A DNA stretch of 33,159 nucleotides from Deltaproteobacteria bacterium (GTDB lineage Bacteria; Desulfobacterota; GWC2-55-46), in the NCBI GenBank assembly GCA_016235365.1, contig JACRLF010000105.1, forward strand, positions 1 to 33,159, in the 5' to 3' direction. The notes under the pieces were generated by a model. That model was not told where the DNA came from. It did not search any database and worked only from the letters and a program-made list of their open reading frames with translations. This document shows, in pieces, positions 14,991 through 24,019 of the stretch (positions within the stretch are counted from its first letter, which is position 1; each line of letters opens with the position of its first letter). Both the position numbers and the translations under genes were made by a program.

Positions 14991-16876
14991 CTACCGGCCC
15001 AGGACCGCGTTATTCCCCTTGATGAGGCCGATGGAGGCGTTAAGCTCAGGGATGAACTTGACGCACATCTCCTCTATCTTCATGTAAGAGCTCAATACGT
15101 GGTTGAGCTCTTGCTCGAATGCCTCGGGGCTGTTTTCATCGTACTCCCCCCTCTGGTGCTCCTTCAGCTCGCACGTAAGGTCGGTGACGGTCTCCCATAT
15201 GAAGTTCGCCTTATCGGTCTTTTCAAACAGCGCTTCTTCAAGCCGCCTTATCTTATCGACGTGTTTCTTCAGCTCCAAGGTCAATCCATTGTCCTTGAAA
15301 CGCTTTTTCGCGGCCCTGGCCTCTTTCCGTATCCGGGCCGATAAATTTTTAATCTCCCTGGCCCCGCCGTAGAGCTCCTCAAAGGACGAAAGAAGGGCCG
15401 GGAGGTCCGGCGGCCTGCGTCTATTCACGGCCTCTTCCATGATATCGTCCACGTTGACCGTGCCGCGGACATATCTATCCATGGCCTCTTTCAGGGGAAT
15501 ATGGTCCATGCCCTCTATGAACGCCCCGCCCTCGGTGGAGTTGATGACATTAAGCCCCCTGGGCCCCTCCTTCTTCAGATATGCCATGTAGCTCTCGAAC
15601 CACTGGTGGAAGGTGACCCAGTCGTACTTGCTCGCCACCGGCTTTCCGTCAAGGCCCTTGAGCCAGAGGAGCTGATGTGTCCCCATTATCTTCTCAGTCA
15701 CCGTCACGTACTCCTCCTCGGTGACGACCTGGCCGCCGGCCGCGTCTATCCTTATCTTCTGCTCGCCGTACCGACGTGGGTAGCGCCGTCTCCGAAGGCG
15801 AGGTCCTGCCCGACGAATATTATCGGGTCGCACCCGAACATCACCCCGATATCGAGGGCGGTGGTGGTCACGCTCCCGCCGGTCGAAGCGAAGTAGGAGC
15901 TGCCCCAGAGGTACGCCTGGGCTATGCTCAAAGTAACGTAACCGTTGAAGAAAGTGAACTTGCCGAGCACGTCTCTATCGAACATGGCGGGGTGTGAGAC
16001 TTCGGCGAGGACGAGCCTGGTCTTTTTGTCCTCAACGCCGTAGGTGAAGTACTCCGGCAGGTCTATCCTCTCGGCGGCTATCACGAAGTCCGGTATCACA
16101 CCCATCCCGACCAGCGGGAGGTAGGCGGTTATGGCGGCCATTATCAACGCCTTGCCCTTCAACTCCCTCAAAAGATGTCCATTCTTCTTGAGAGAAGGCC
16201 CGGCCCCGGCTATGACCATCGGCACGTCCCTGAACGAGCCCCTCAAAGCGTCTATGGGAGGGTATTTGACAAAGTTCCCGATGTTCTTGAAGTAGTTCTC
16301 TATCCAGCCCAGACGCGAGGCGATGTTGGTCTTTATGGCGACCTTGTTCGTGATATGCGCGTTTTGCACCCTGTTCGTCAGGTCCGAGAGTTCCCCGGGG
16401 AAGCTCAGCCCGTAGGGGGTAAGGTGATAGCAGACGAGGTTATCGAACCCGTCCACGTGGCCCCTCACCGCGTTTATCACTGACGGGATATCGACGCACA
16501 GGAAGACGTTTTCAAGGAGGTACGCCGCTGAAAGGTCGATCTTTTGAAGTACGGAGGCGAGGACTTCGATGGACGGCTCGTATACTATTATCTTCTCCTT
16601 TTTCCCCTCGATGAGCGTCCTCAAGAGGTATCCGCACCCCTGGCCGAAGAGTATCACCCAGTCGGGCTTCCTGTGGAGTATCTCACCGGCCTGTATGGAG
16701 GCCTCTTTCCACGGGTCGTAACGGCTGTGGAAGTACCTGCCGGAGCGCCTGAACGTAAGGTCCCCGGTCCTGGTGGACTCGAGCTCAACGGGACCTCTAT
16801 CGATGGAGAGGAGCCTTTCGGCAAGGACGCGGTCCTTGCCCGCTATGGCATCACAGTTTGCCTTAAATATATCCAT
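14991..16876 (-). pseudogene. Maf-family motility accessory factor (flagellin nonulosonate glycosyltransferase, DUF115), frameshifted
   Basis: Maf proteins transfer pseudaminic or legionaminic acid to flagellin Ser/Thr in the cytoplasm. ORF 15752-16876 carries the N-terminal half, including VIAGAGPSLKKNG, GGSVTTTALDIGVMFGCDPIIFVGQDLAFGDG and ATHVG, then loses the family pattern. The pattern resumes in another frame in ORF 14991-15833 at YGEQKIRIDAAGGQVV, with GLDGKPVASKYDWVTFHQWFESY, VINSTEGGAFIEG and a helical C terminus. The junction is near 15768-15776; one missing base would explain it. Repaired length would be about 628 aa, normal for the family. The first ~20 residues of the downstream ORF are out-of-frame readings of the GQDLAFGDG region. 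There is no long homopolymer, so classical phase variation is unlikely. It is a pseudogene or a sequencing error. Confidence 0.88.
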
Positions 16877-16888
16877 AAACCACCTTAT

Positions 16889-18970
16889 TTATATGAGTTT
16901 TAACGCCTTGATTGAGAACGCGATATCGTTATATCCCCTCCATACCCACCATGCGGTGTCGTCCACCTCGCCAAGGGAGTGGTAGAGCCTCAGGAAGAAG
17001 GTCTCTTCAGGCCCGACCCCCCTGAACCTGACCATCGGCACGGAGAAGAGCCTCGATTTGTCGGATGAGAACTCTATCGACTTGGAGGCGTCGCCTATCC
17101 TGACCCAACCTTCGGTTGCGCCCAGGCAACTCGACGCGGAGACGGACTGGCTTACAGGCTCGTCATGGCTTATCTCATGGCCCTTGAGATAAAACCTCTC
17201 AACGTCAAGGCCGCCGTTGACGGTCTCCAGCCACAGGCTGTCGATATCGAAGCCCTCGGGCATCACGGTGAATATGCCGAGCCTCAGGGAAGAGGCGAGC
17301 AGGCCGTTTACCTTGAGCCTGTAAGAAACCCTTATCTCAGGGCTTGACTTGAAGACCTCATAGCTCTTCCAGAGCGTGCCTATCTCAAGCGGTATGCGGA
17401 CGGCCACGGCCACCGAGCCTTCGGTCTCGGTAACGACCGGCTCGACGCTCCTCATGTCCGCGGTCTTCCTGCCGTCCCTTGCCACATGTATGAGGTGGCC
17501 GCTGAAAAAATCAGCCCCGAGGCTTATGTCGTCGTAATAGCCGTGGGCAAGGGTCCCGATAAGCGGACGCGGAGACACGGCCGGGAAGGCGGCGGACCTT
17601 ATGGCGCATCCCTTGTTCGTCAGAAACTCGATATCGACCTGGTCAGTAGAGACCGAGAGCGTGTGCTCGCCCCTTTTGATAACGGCACGATTGATATCCG
17701 CCGCGCCATCAAGGCCGCGCGCCGAGCGTATTGCCGGGTGCGCGGACAAGGGGGCGGCACAAGACCTCAATAGCTCATGTCCTTTATCAATAATACCTTC
17801 CAATTTATTATTTTTTCGGCGTTTATTTAATGATATATTATCAAGTAATCGTCCCGTCTCTATCGTAAGCCAGCCCATCCTGTTCTGGAAATAAAGGAAC
17901 TTCTCGTCAATCGTATTCGTCCTGAAATCGCTCCCCCAGAGGTCGCAAAGCGTCTCTTTGAAGACGCGCATGGCCTCCTCATCCACCCTCCCCCCTTCGA
18001 CAAGCCTTCTTATGTTATCGTACGCCCTGTAACATTCGGAATTGAGGTGCACGCTGTCCCTGCCGGCTACGGCCCACCGTGCAGGGTTGTACTTCTCCTG
18101 TTTCTTGCATACCACGGGGGTCTCGACCGACTCGAGGCTTATCCTGTTGAACGCGTTGGAGTGGCCCTTGAAGCCGTCTATGACCGCGGACAACGGCGCT
18201 ATCTCGATATCCGCGCGTGAGGCGATCTTTCCGAGGAGATCGGCCATGAAGGCGTATTCGTTGGACGGGGCAACGTCCTGGCCGGGCCTGTAGTCAAAGA
18301 CCTCGGCGTCGTTCGTGTAGAGGCCGAACGCCCTCTGTGCGCCCCCGTCGATATGCGAGGACAGGTAGGTGATATACTCCTCTATCGTAATCTCCCCGTG
18401 TATGCACCTCTGGAACTTCTGGAAGGCTATGGAGTGGCTCCATAGGACGTTTATATCGCCTTTTATGCCTACAGTCCTCTGCGGGTAATACTTGTACTCC
18501 CTTGGGTACCGGTTGTGCTGAAAGGAGTTGTCCCAGTCCATGATTATCGTCTCGTAGCCCGCCTCCCTGTATATGTCCGGCAGACCCCTGGAGTACGTCT
18601 GCTCATTGACAAGGGCGATCCTCGGCCTCCTGCCCAGGAGCCTCTCGTACCACCTGTTGCCCGCCTCGAGGTTCCACCTGTTGACCTCGGCCGGGATGAG
18701 CGGGAATATGGCCTGGGAGTACCCGGAGCCGATGAACTCGCACCTGCCCTCGTCCCAGAGCCTCTTGAGCCTCTCCACGAACTCCGGGTCTATCGCGTTT
18801 ACCGCCTTGAGCGTCCACGCCGTCATCTCTATACCGAGCGGATAGCCGGCCTCGCACAGGCCGAGTATCGGCCTGTAGCACCTCTCGATGACTGAGCAAT
18901 AGTCCGCCTCCGGGATCGAGGAGAACGCGAGGTTGCAATGGAACACGCTGTATAGCTTGAGTGACGGCAA
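16889..18970 (-). CDS. Glycoside hydrolase family 57-like protein
   Basis: The 693-aa protein has a GH57-type (beta/alpha)7-barrel signature in its N-terminal half. It begins with a short strand (LYSVFHCNLAFS), has IALVNEQTYSRGLPDIYREAGYETIIMDWDNS (probable nucleophile Glu of the family's third conserved region) and GLYTNDAEVFDYRPGQ (probable acid Asp of the fourth). The first motif departs from the usual HQP, so activity may differ from alpha-glucan enzymes. The C-terminal ~270 residues are beta rich. There is no signal peptide, so it acts in the cytoplasm. TTG 18970 has GAGGT seven bases upstream. GH57 proteins are not a standard part of pseudaminic acid pathways. Confidence 0.8.
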   Translation of the reverse strand: MPSLKLYSVFHCNLAFSSIPEADYCSVIERCYRPILGLCEAGYPLGIEMTAWTLKAVNAIDPEFVERLKRLWDEGRCEFIGSGYSQAIFPLIPAEVNRWNLEAGNRWYERLLGRRPRIALVNEQTYSRGLPDIYREAGYETIIMDWDNSFQHNRYPREYKYYPQRTVGIKGDINVLWSHSIAFQKFQRCIHGEITIEEYITYLSSHIDGGAQRAFGLYTNDAEVFDYRPGQDVAPSNEYAFMADLLGKIASRADIEIAPLSAVIDGFKGHSNAFNRISLESVETPVVCKKQEKYNPARWAVAGRDSVHLNSECYRAYDNIRRLVEGGRVDEEAMRVFKETLCDLWGSDFRTNTIDEKFLYFQNRMGWLTIETGRLLDNISLNKRRKNNKLEGIIDKGHELLRSCAAPLSAHPAIRSARGLDGAADINRAVIKRGEHTLSVSTDQVDIEFLTNKGCAIRSAAFPAVSPRPLIGTLAHGYYDDISLGADFFSGHLIHVARDGRKTADMRSVEPVVTETEGSVAVAVRIPLEIGTLWKSYEVFKSSPEIRVSYRLKVNGLLASSLRLGIFTVMPEGFDIDSLWLETVNGGLDVERFYLKGHEISHDEPVSQSVSASSCLGATEGWVRIGDASKSIEFSSDKSRLFSVPMVRFRGVGPEETFFLRLYHSLGEVDDTAWWVWRGYNDIAFSIKALKLI

Positions 18971-18995
18971 TGTGGTTACCTCAAAAAAACTCTAT

Positions 18996-20234
18996 TCAGG
19001 CGGAGGCCCCTTCCGCTGGCGAGGTTTCTATGACTATCTCCCTGACGGCCTCCTCGGCCCTTTCAACCGCCTCGGCGCGGGTATCGCCCTTTGTTATGAC
19101 AAAGCCCGCCCTCTTGGTGTGGTTCGTGACCGGGCCGATGATGTCGCCCGCCTTGACGAAAAACCCTATCCTGTGGACCCACGGGGCCCCATTGAACCTC
19201 TCAAGGTTCCTTATCTCCAATACCCGTCCGGGCCTGGGGAAGAAGTACCGTATGGCCACCCCTTGCCAGTACCTGGGCGTAAGGCCCGCGCCGCTTACCT
19301 CTTCTCCGAGCGCGATCCTTATGGCGGCCCCTACGAGGTCAACGCCCGTGGCAAGCGGTATCTGGTCTGTCGAGAACCAGCCCCCTGAGAGCCGGGCCGC
19401 CACCTCTATGACCATGGGGCCGCTCTTGGAGAGCACCATGTCCCCTTTTACTATCCCGTTTTTTATCCCTATGGCCCTGCCCGCGTCCTCGGCCATGCGC
19501 GACACGCTCAGACGGTCGGCATCGCTCAAGACCGAGGGCTGCTGGCCGCCGTTCTCTATCATGTACGGGGCGAACCTGTCGATAAGCTCGTAGTTCCGGT
19601 CGGTAAAACCGGGGGTGTATCCCCTGTCCCCCAACAGGACCGATTCAGTGCTTATCTGCGGCCCCTCTATATATTCCTCCACCATGACCCTTTTGCCGGG
19701 CGAGCAGCCGATGGAATGGCTGAAGGCCCAGTCCGGGTCCACGGTTGAATCGAGCCTCAAGACCCCCCTTGCGCCCCTGCTGTCAACAGGCTTTATGACG
19801 AACGGCAGGCCCCTTTCCTTTATGATGCTCTTCAGTTGCGCGGGGGATTCCACGGCGCTGAACCACGGCGCCGGTATCCTTGATTCGACAAAGCGCCTCT
19901 TCATCGCGAGCTTGTCCGAGGCCAGTGCCGCGGTCTCCACGGTTATCCCCGGCAGGCCAAGCGAGGAGGCCACCTTCGCAACCGTCATCGGCACGTCTGA
20001 AGCGATGGATATGACGCCGTGGACGGGCCGGTTCTTCCTGCTATACTCAAGGGCCGCCTCCGCGGTAGCCGCGGCGTCATAGGTGGACGCTATTACCCTG
20101 TCGTCCGCGAACGCGAAGCCGGGGGCTTCCGCGTCCATGTCGCTTACGACCACGCGCAGGCCCATCTCCTTAGCCCTCTTTATCCCGGGCACAGCCTCAA
20201 CCCCGCCGCTCACTATCCAAAGCGTCTTATCCAA
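18996..20234 (-). CDS. ATP-grasp domain ligase
   Basis: The 412-aa protein has the PurK/CPS-like layout. It has a pre-ATP-grasp Rossmann domain (LWIVSGGVEAVPGIKRAKEMGLRVVVSD), then an ATP-grasp fold with the lid/glycine loop (FVIKPVDSRGARGVLRL), VMVEEYIEGPQISTES and the metal-binding strand MVIEVAARLSGG. Such enzymes activate a carboxylate as acyl phosphate and join it to an amine or thiol. The substrates are unknown. The TTG start overlaps the end of the SDR gene by 8 bp, so translation is probably coupled. In this operon it could acylate an amino sugar, filling the missing PseH step, or attach an amino acid to the glycan. Confidence 0.85.
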   Translation of the reverse strand: MDKTLWIVSGGVEAVPGIKRAKEMGLRVVVSDMDAEAPGFAFADDRVIASTYDAAATAEAALEYSRKNRPVHGVISIASDVPMTVAKVASSLGLPGITVETAALASDKLAMKRRFVESRIPAPWFSAVESPAQLKSIIKERGLPFVIKPVDSRGARGVLRLDSTVDPDWAFSHSIGCSPGKRVMVEEYIEGPQISTESVLLGDRGYTPGFTDRNYELIDRFAPYMIENGGQQPSVLSDADRLSVSRMAEDAGRAIGIKNGIVKGDMVLSKSGPMVIEVAARLSGGWFSTDQIPLATGVDLVGAAIRIALGEEVSGAGLTPRYWQGVAIRYFFPRPGRVLEIRNLERFNGAPWVHRIGFFVKAGDIIGPVTNHTKRAGFVITKGDTRAEAVERAEEAVREIVIETSPAEGASA

Positions 20235-20982
20235 AGTACATGCCGCCGTTCACGTTTATCGTCTGTCCGGTTATTGACCCTGACCTGTCCGACGCCAAGA
20301 AAGATACGGCGTGCGCAACCTCCGCGCACGTGGCGATCCTTCCGATGGGGATGTTCTTAACCTTCTCCAGCCCGGCAGGCGTTTCAAGCTCACCGGCCGC
20401 CATATCGGTATCCACAAGGCCTGGGGCAACGGCGTTCGCGGTTATGCCGTTCCTGCCGTATACCTTTGCCAGCGATTTCGTAAGCCCTATTAGCCCTGCC
20501 TTGGACACGGCATAGTGTACCTGGTTGACCCCGCCCCACTGGCCTCCGATGGAGGTTATGTTTATGACCCTGCCCCACCCCTTCCGTACCATGTCCGGCA
20601 GCACCTCCTGCGAGCAGGCGAAGGCGCCCCTCAGGTTCACCCCCATCACCAGGTCCCAGTCCTTGTCGGTTATCTCCTCAAAGGGCTTCTCCTGCGCCAC
20701 AGCCGCGTTATTGACGAGTATATCTATCGGGCCTATGGCGCTTCTTACCTCTCCGATAACGTGCCTGACGCTATCCCTATCCTCCACCCTCATCCGGTAT
20801 GTTGCCGCGGCCCCGCCAATTGAAACTATCTCTCTTACCACGCCGTCGGCAAGGGCCTTGTTTGCGTTGTAGGTAAGGACTACGGATATGCCGTCCCTTG
20901 TTAGGGCTACGGCTATGGCCCTGCCTATGCCGCGGCTCCCGCCCGTTACGAGGGCGACCCTTTTTGCCATTCCGGATTTCAT
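20227..20982 (-). CDS. Short-chain dehydrogenase/reductase, FabG-like
   Basis: This is a 251-aa classical SDR. It has the cofactor motif TGGSRGIG (residues 14-21), LVNNAA, catalytic Ser in NITSIGGQWGG, YxxxK as YAVSK, and the C-terminal ITGQTINVNGG. It resembles 3-oxoacyl-ACP reductases, but in a glycosylation operon, directly after a ThDP enzyme, a keto-sugar or keto-acid substrate is more likely. GAGGG precedes the ATG; 12 bp separates it from the upstream gene. Confidence 0.9.
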   Translation of the reverse strand: MKSGMAKRVALVTGGSRGIGRAIAVALTRDGISVVLTYNANKALADGVVREIVSIGGAAATYRMRVEDRDSVRHVIGEVRSAIGPIDILVNNAAVAQEKPFEEITDKDWDLVMGVNLRGAFACSQEVLPDMVRKGWGRVINITSIGGQWGGVNQVHYAVSKAGLIGLTKSLAKVYGRNGITANAVAPGLVDTDMAAGELETPAGLEKVKNIPIGRIATCAEVAHAVSFLASDRSGSITGQTINVNGGMYFG

Positions 20983-20994
20983 GATGAAGACCCT

Positions 20995-22731
20995 CTATTT
21001 CGCATAAGGCCACATCCTGTCTATGGTCTGCCCGGCCAGGAGCATGGGCGAGATATCCTCTTTATAATCCACGATGCAGTTGACGAGCGCCGGGCCTTTG
21101 TGATCGAGGGCCGCCTTTGCCGTGGCCTCAAGGTCCCGCGGCCTCCTTACAGTGAAGGACCTTATGCCGTAGGCCTTTGCTATGGCCGCGAAGTCCGGGT
21201 TCTTCTTGTTCCCGGTCGTCGGGTCCGTCTTCCAGTTGAAGAGCTGGAACTGGGAGACGAGGGCGAGCCTCGAATTGTCGAGGACGAATATCTTTACAGG
21301 GGTGGAGTAGTCTACTATCGTCTGGAGCTCCTGGATGTTCATCTGTATGGAGCCGTCACCGGCAAAGCATATGACGAGGGCGTCGGGGTTGGCGAGCTGC
21401 GCGCCTATGGCGCTCGGCAGGTCATAGCCCATCGCGCCGTGGCCCGCCGAGGTGAGCCATACCCTTTCGGGGAAGTCGAAGTCGAAGTGCCGGGCGGCCC
21501 ACTGCTGGTGGGAGCCCACCCCGGAGGTCACTATCGCCTTCCTGCCTGATGTCAGCCTGCTTACGGTCTCTATCACCTGCTGGGGCTTCAGTACCCTTGA
21601 GCTCCTCTCATACGCGAGCGGGAACTCCCTCTTCCATCCCTCGATCCTCTCTATCCATGCCGAGAGGTCTTTGATTGGCCTCGGTTCCAGGGCCTTCAAT
21701 ATGGCGGTGAGGGCCTCTCTCGCGTCCGCATGGATATTGATATGCGCGCCGACCCTGGGGTGATCGAGCTCGGAGGTGTCGAGGTCTATCCTGACGACCT
21801 TGCCTTCCTTCATGAACCTGTCGGTGAGCGTCCCGGTCTGGCGGACGTCGAGCCTGGCGCCGACGATAAGGAGGAGGTCCGCGTTATGCACGGCGCACCC
21901 GGCGTACTGGTTGCCGGTGTGGCCGATGAAGCCGAGGGAGAGCGGCGAACCGGACGGCATTGCCCCGAGGCTCAAGAGGCTCATGACCACCGGGATATTG
22001 CGCCCGTAGCTGAGCCTCCTCAGCTCTTCAACGGCGCCGGAGAGAAGCACACCGTTGCCGGCGAATATCACCGGCCGGCTCGCTTCGGATATGAGCCGCG
22101 CCGCCTCTTCAATGGTTTTCGGGTCTATGGCCGGGTTGGCTGAAGCTACCCTTGCCCTTGGCCTCAAGGGGCCTTTGACCGTGCCCCTCTGAACGTTCAT
22201 CGGCAGGTCCACCACCACGGGGCCGGGGCGGCCTGCAATAGAGATGGCTATCGCCTCCTCCATCACCACGCAGAGGTCTTCGGGAGACTCGGGCTGGAAC
22301 GCGGCCTTTGAAACAGGGGCCATCATCGACACGGTATCGACCTGCTGGAAACCTACCTGCCTGACCTGCCTGCCGCTCTTGAGGTCCACTGTGCCGACCT
22401 GCCCGGTTATCGCTATAAGGGGGGTGGAGTCGAAGTACGCGTCGGCTACAACCGTGGCGAGGTTGGTGGCCCCTGGGCCTGAAGTGACCATGACGACCTG
22501 CGGGGTCCTCGTGAGCCTCGCTATGGCGAGGGCCATGTACCCGGCGCCCTGTTCGTGGCGCGCGCATACTATCTCGATCCCGACCTTGCCAAGCTCCTCA
22601 AAGACCGGGGCGATTGTGCCTCCGGGGAAGGTAAAGACCCTATCGATCCCGTGCTTTTTCAATATGCGCGCGATGACCGACGCCCCTGTCTCTACTACCG
22701 GCTCAATGTGTGGAGATATTTTCAGATTCAT
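20995..22731 (-). CDS. Thiamine-diphosphate enzyme, acetolactate synthase large-subunit-like
   Basis: The 578-aa protein has the three-domain ThDP fold. The N-terminal Pyr domain carries the catalytic Glu60 (ARHEQGAGYMA) and SGPGATNL; a central domain follows; the C-terminal PP domain has the ThDP motif GDGSIQMN...VLDN. It aligns with acetohydroxyacid synthases along its length, but no IlvN/IlvH regulatory subunit is next to it and the context is sugar synthesis. Related ThDP enzymes such as YerE add two-carbon branches from pyruvate to keto sugars; that role is a hypothesis here. ATG 22731 (GAGGGG seven bases upstream) is preferred over the tracked TTG 22746. Confidence 0.88.
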   Translation of the reverse strand: MNLKISPHIEPVVETGASVIARILKKHGIDRVFTFPGGTIAPVFEELGKVGIEIVCARHEQGAGYMALAIARLTRTPQVVMVTSGPGATNLATVVADAYFDSTPLIAITGQVGTVDLKSGRQVRQVGFQQVDTVSMMAPVSKAAFQPESPEDLCVVMEEAIAISIAGRPGPVVVDLPMNVQRGTVKGPLRPRARVASANPAIDPKTIEEAARLISEASRPVIFAGNGVLLSGAVEELRRLSYGRNIPVVMSLLSLGAMPSGSPLSLGFIGHTGNQYAGCAVHNADLLLIVGARLDVRQTGTLTDRFMKEGKVVRIDLDTSELDHPRVGAHINIHADAREALTAILKALEPRPIKDLSAWIERIEGWKREFPLAYERSSRVLKPQQVIETVSRLTSGRKAIVTSGVGSHQQWAARHFDFDFPERVWLTSAGHGAMGYDLPSAIGAQLANPDALVICFAGDGSIQMNIQELQTIVDYSTPVKIFVLDNSRLALVSQFQLFNWKTDPTTGNKKNPDFAAIAKAYGIRSFTVRRPRDLEATAKAALDHKGPALVNCIVDYKEDISPMLLAGQTIDRMWPYAK

Positions 22732-22742
22732 TTTCAGACCCC

Positions 22743-24017
22743 TCAATATACCCTTACATCGTCATAGAGCGTTGTTATCCTATCCTGCGGGACGTTCATG
22801 GAGATGGCCGCCTCTGCTATCTCGTTCTGGCTCCCGTAGCTCGATATCAGGAGCGATGCGACCGACCAGTCGACCTTTGAGAGCGCGGACGGACCGTATA
22901 TCCGTATGCCCCTCCACGACCTGCCCTGCTTGAGCCTGTCCCCGTCAACGATCATGTATTCCCTTTCGGGTGCGGCGTGAAAGAAGGACGTCGTATGGTA
23001 GAGGAACTCCGTATGCATGCCCCCGCCCCATACAACCCACCTCTTCGTATCAAGGGTTCGCTCTATCCTTTTGCCCGCCTCAAAGAGCGCCCTGTGCCAC
23101 TCCGAGAGATAGGCGTGCAGGAGCGGGATGTCCCCCGCCCCTTTTACTAATCCCCCCTCACCCCCCTTTATTAAAGGGGGGATTAAGGGGGGATTAGCAA
23201 AGGGGGGTGAGGGGGGATTCTCGCCGGGCATTGCCAGGACCCTGAAGCCGTTGTAGCCCGCGCATTCGTATGCCTCTACCACCCTCCACCCCGCCCTCTT
23301 CAGGGCATTGCCGAGGCTCGCCTTGCTGAAGTGCGTCATGTGCTGCACGGAGAAGAACCCGTTGATGTCTTTCGTGGCCCCGTTCTCTAATATCGGCACC
23401 TCTATGAGCGCCTTTGTCCCGGCGTGGGAGATAGCCCGGAGTTTTTTGAGCACCTCCACCGGCCCTGGCAGGTGCTCAAGGACGTGGAAGACGGTTATAA
23501 GGTCCGGGGTCTTATCGATATCGAAGGTCTCGAAGGCCCCGTGGATGAACTCTATCCCCGTACGGGCGTGCCTCTCCCTGCCGCGCAGTATGGCGGGGCC
23601 GTCTATATCGACCCCTGTCTTCAATACGTTTTCCGGGAGCTTGGAGAGGAACCCTCCGTCGTAGCACCCGACGTCAAGCACCCTCTTCCCTTCCCCGAGA
23701 AGCCCCCTCCCATCCAGCCAGTCCCTCTGCTCATCCGCCCTGCCGGACATTGAGCCGTACGAGCAACCGGCCTCGGCAAATAGCGTCTTGAACCCGTAGC
23801 TTGAGTACCCTGGGTTCATGAAGAGCGCGAAGCAGTCGAGGCAGAGGCACTGGCAAACATCCGCCCTCTTGGGCTCCTCCGCCGAATCGGTGAAGAACTG
23901 AAAGCCGTTGAAAACGGTTATTGTCCTGCTTTGTATCGAGCCGCAGACAGGGCACGGACGATAGGGCGACGTGCGGTTGGCGTTGAATGAGTCCACCCTG
24001 TTCCATGAAAGTCCCAT
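22743..24017 (-). CDS. SAM-dependent sugar C-methyltransferase, TylC3/TcaB9-like
   Basis: The 424-aa protein has three parts. First is an N-terminal zinc-binding module (CPVCG at ~22-26 and a later CQCLCLDC). Second is a class-I SAM domain with VLDVGCYDGGFLSKL and VFHVLEHLPGP. Third is a C-terminal domain of the PF08484 type (VVWGGGMHTEFLY, YMIVDGDRLKQGRSWRGIRIYGP). This layout is that of NDP-4-keto-sugar C-methyltransferases. Between the second and third parts, residues ~267-290 (ENPPSPPFANPPLIPP...) are encoded by an inserted palindromic repeat, in frame. GGAG precedes the ATG, 2 bp after pseG. Confidence 0.87.
   Translation of the reverse strand: MGLSWNRVDSFNANRTSPYRPCPVCGSIQSRTITVFNGFQFFTDSAEEPKRADVCQCLCLDCFALFMNPGYSSYGFKTLFAEAGCSYGSMSGRADEQRDWLDGRGLLGEGKRVLDVGCYDGGFLSKLPENVLKTGVDIDGPAILRGRERHARTGIEFIHGAFETFDIDKTPDLITVFHVLEHLPGPVEVLKKLRAISHAGTKALIEVPILENGATKDINGFFSVQHMTHFSKASLGNALKRAGWRVVEAYECAGYNGFRVLAMPGENPPSPPFANPPLIPPLIKGGEGGLVKGAGDIPLLHAYLSEWHRALFEAGKRIERTLDTKRWVVWGGGMHTEFLYHTTSFFHAAPEREYMIVDGDRLKQGRSWRGIRIYGPSALSKVDWSVASLLISSYGSQNEIAEAAISMNVPQDRITTLYDDVRVY
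23149..23219. repeat. G/C-tract palindromic repeat inserted in the methyltransferase gene
   Basis: Exact 21-bp arms (AATCCCCCCTCACCCCCC + TTT and its complement) enclose 29 bp that contain another half-copy. A related element lies at 24030-24076. Its translation gives the NPPSPPF...KGG type of peptide. Confidence 0.9.
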
Positions 24018-24019
24018 AG

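Noticed and set aside
15752-15833. Programmed frameshifting as the explanation for the split Maf gene
   Set aside because: There is no slippery heptamer or long homopolymer at the junction; a simple indel or sequencing error is more economical.
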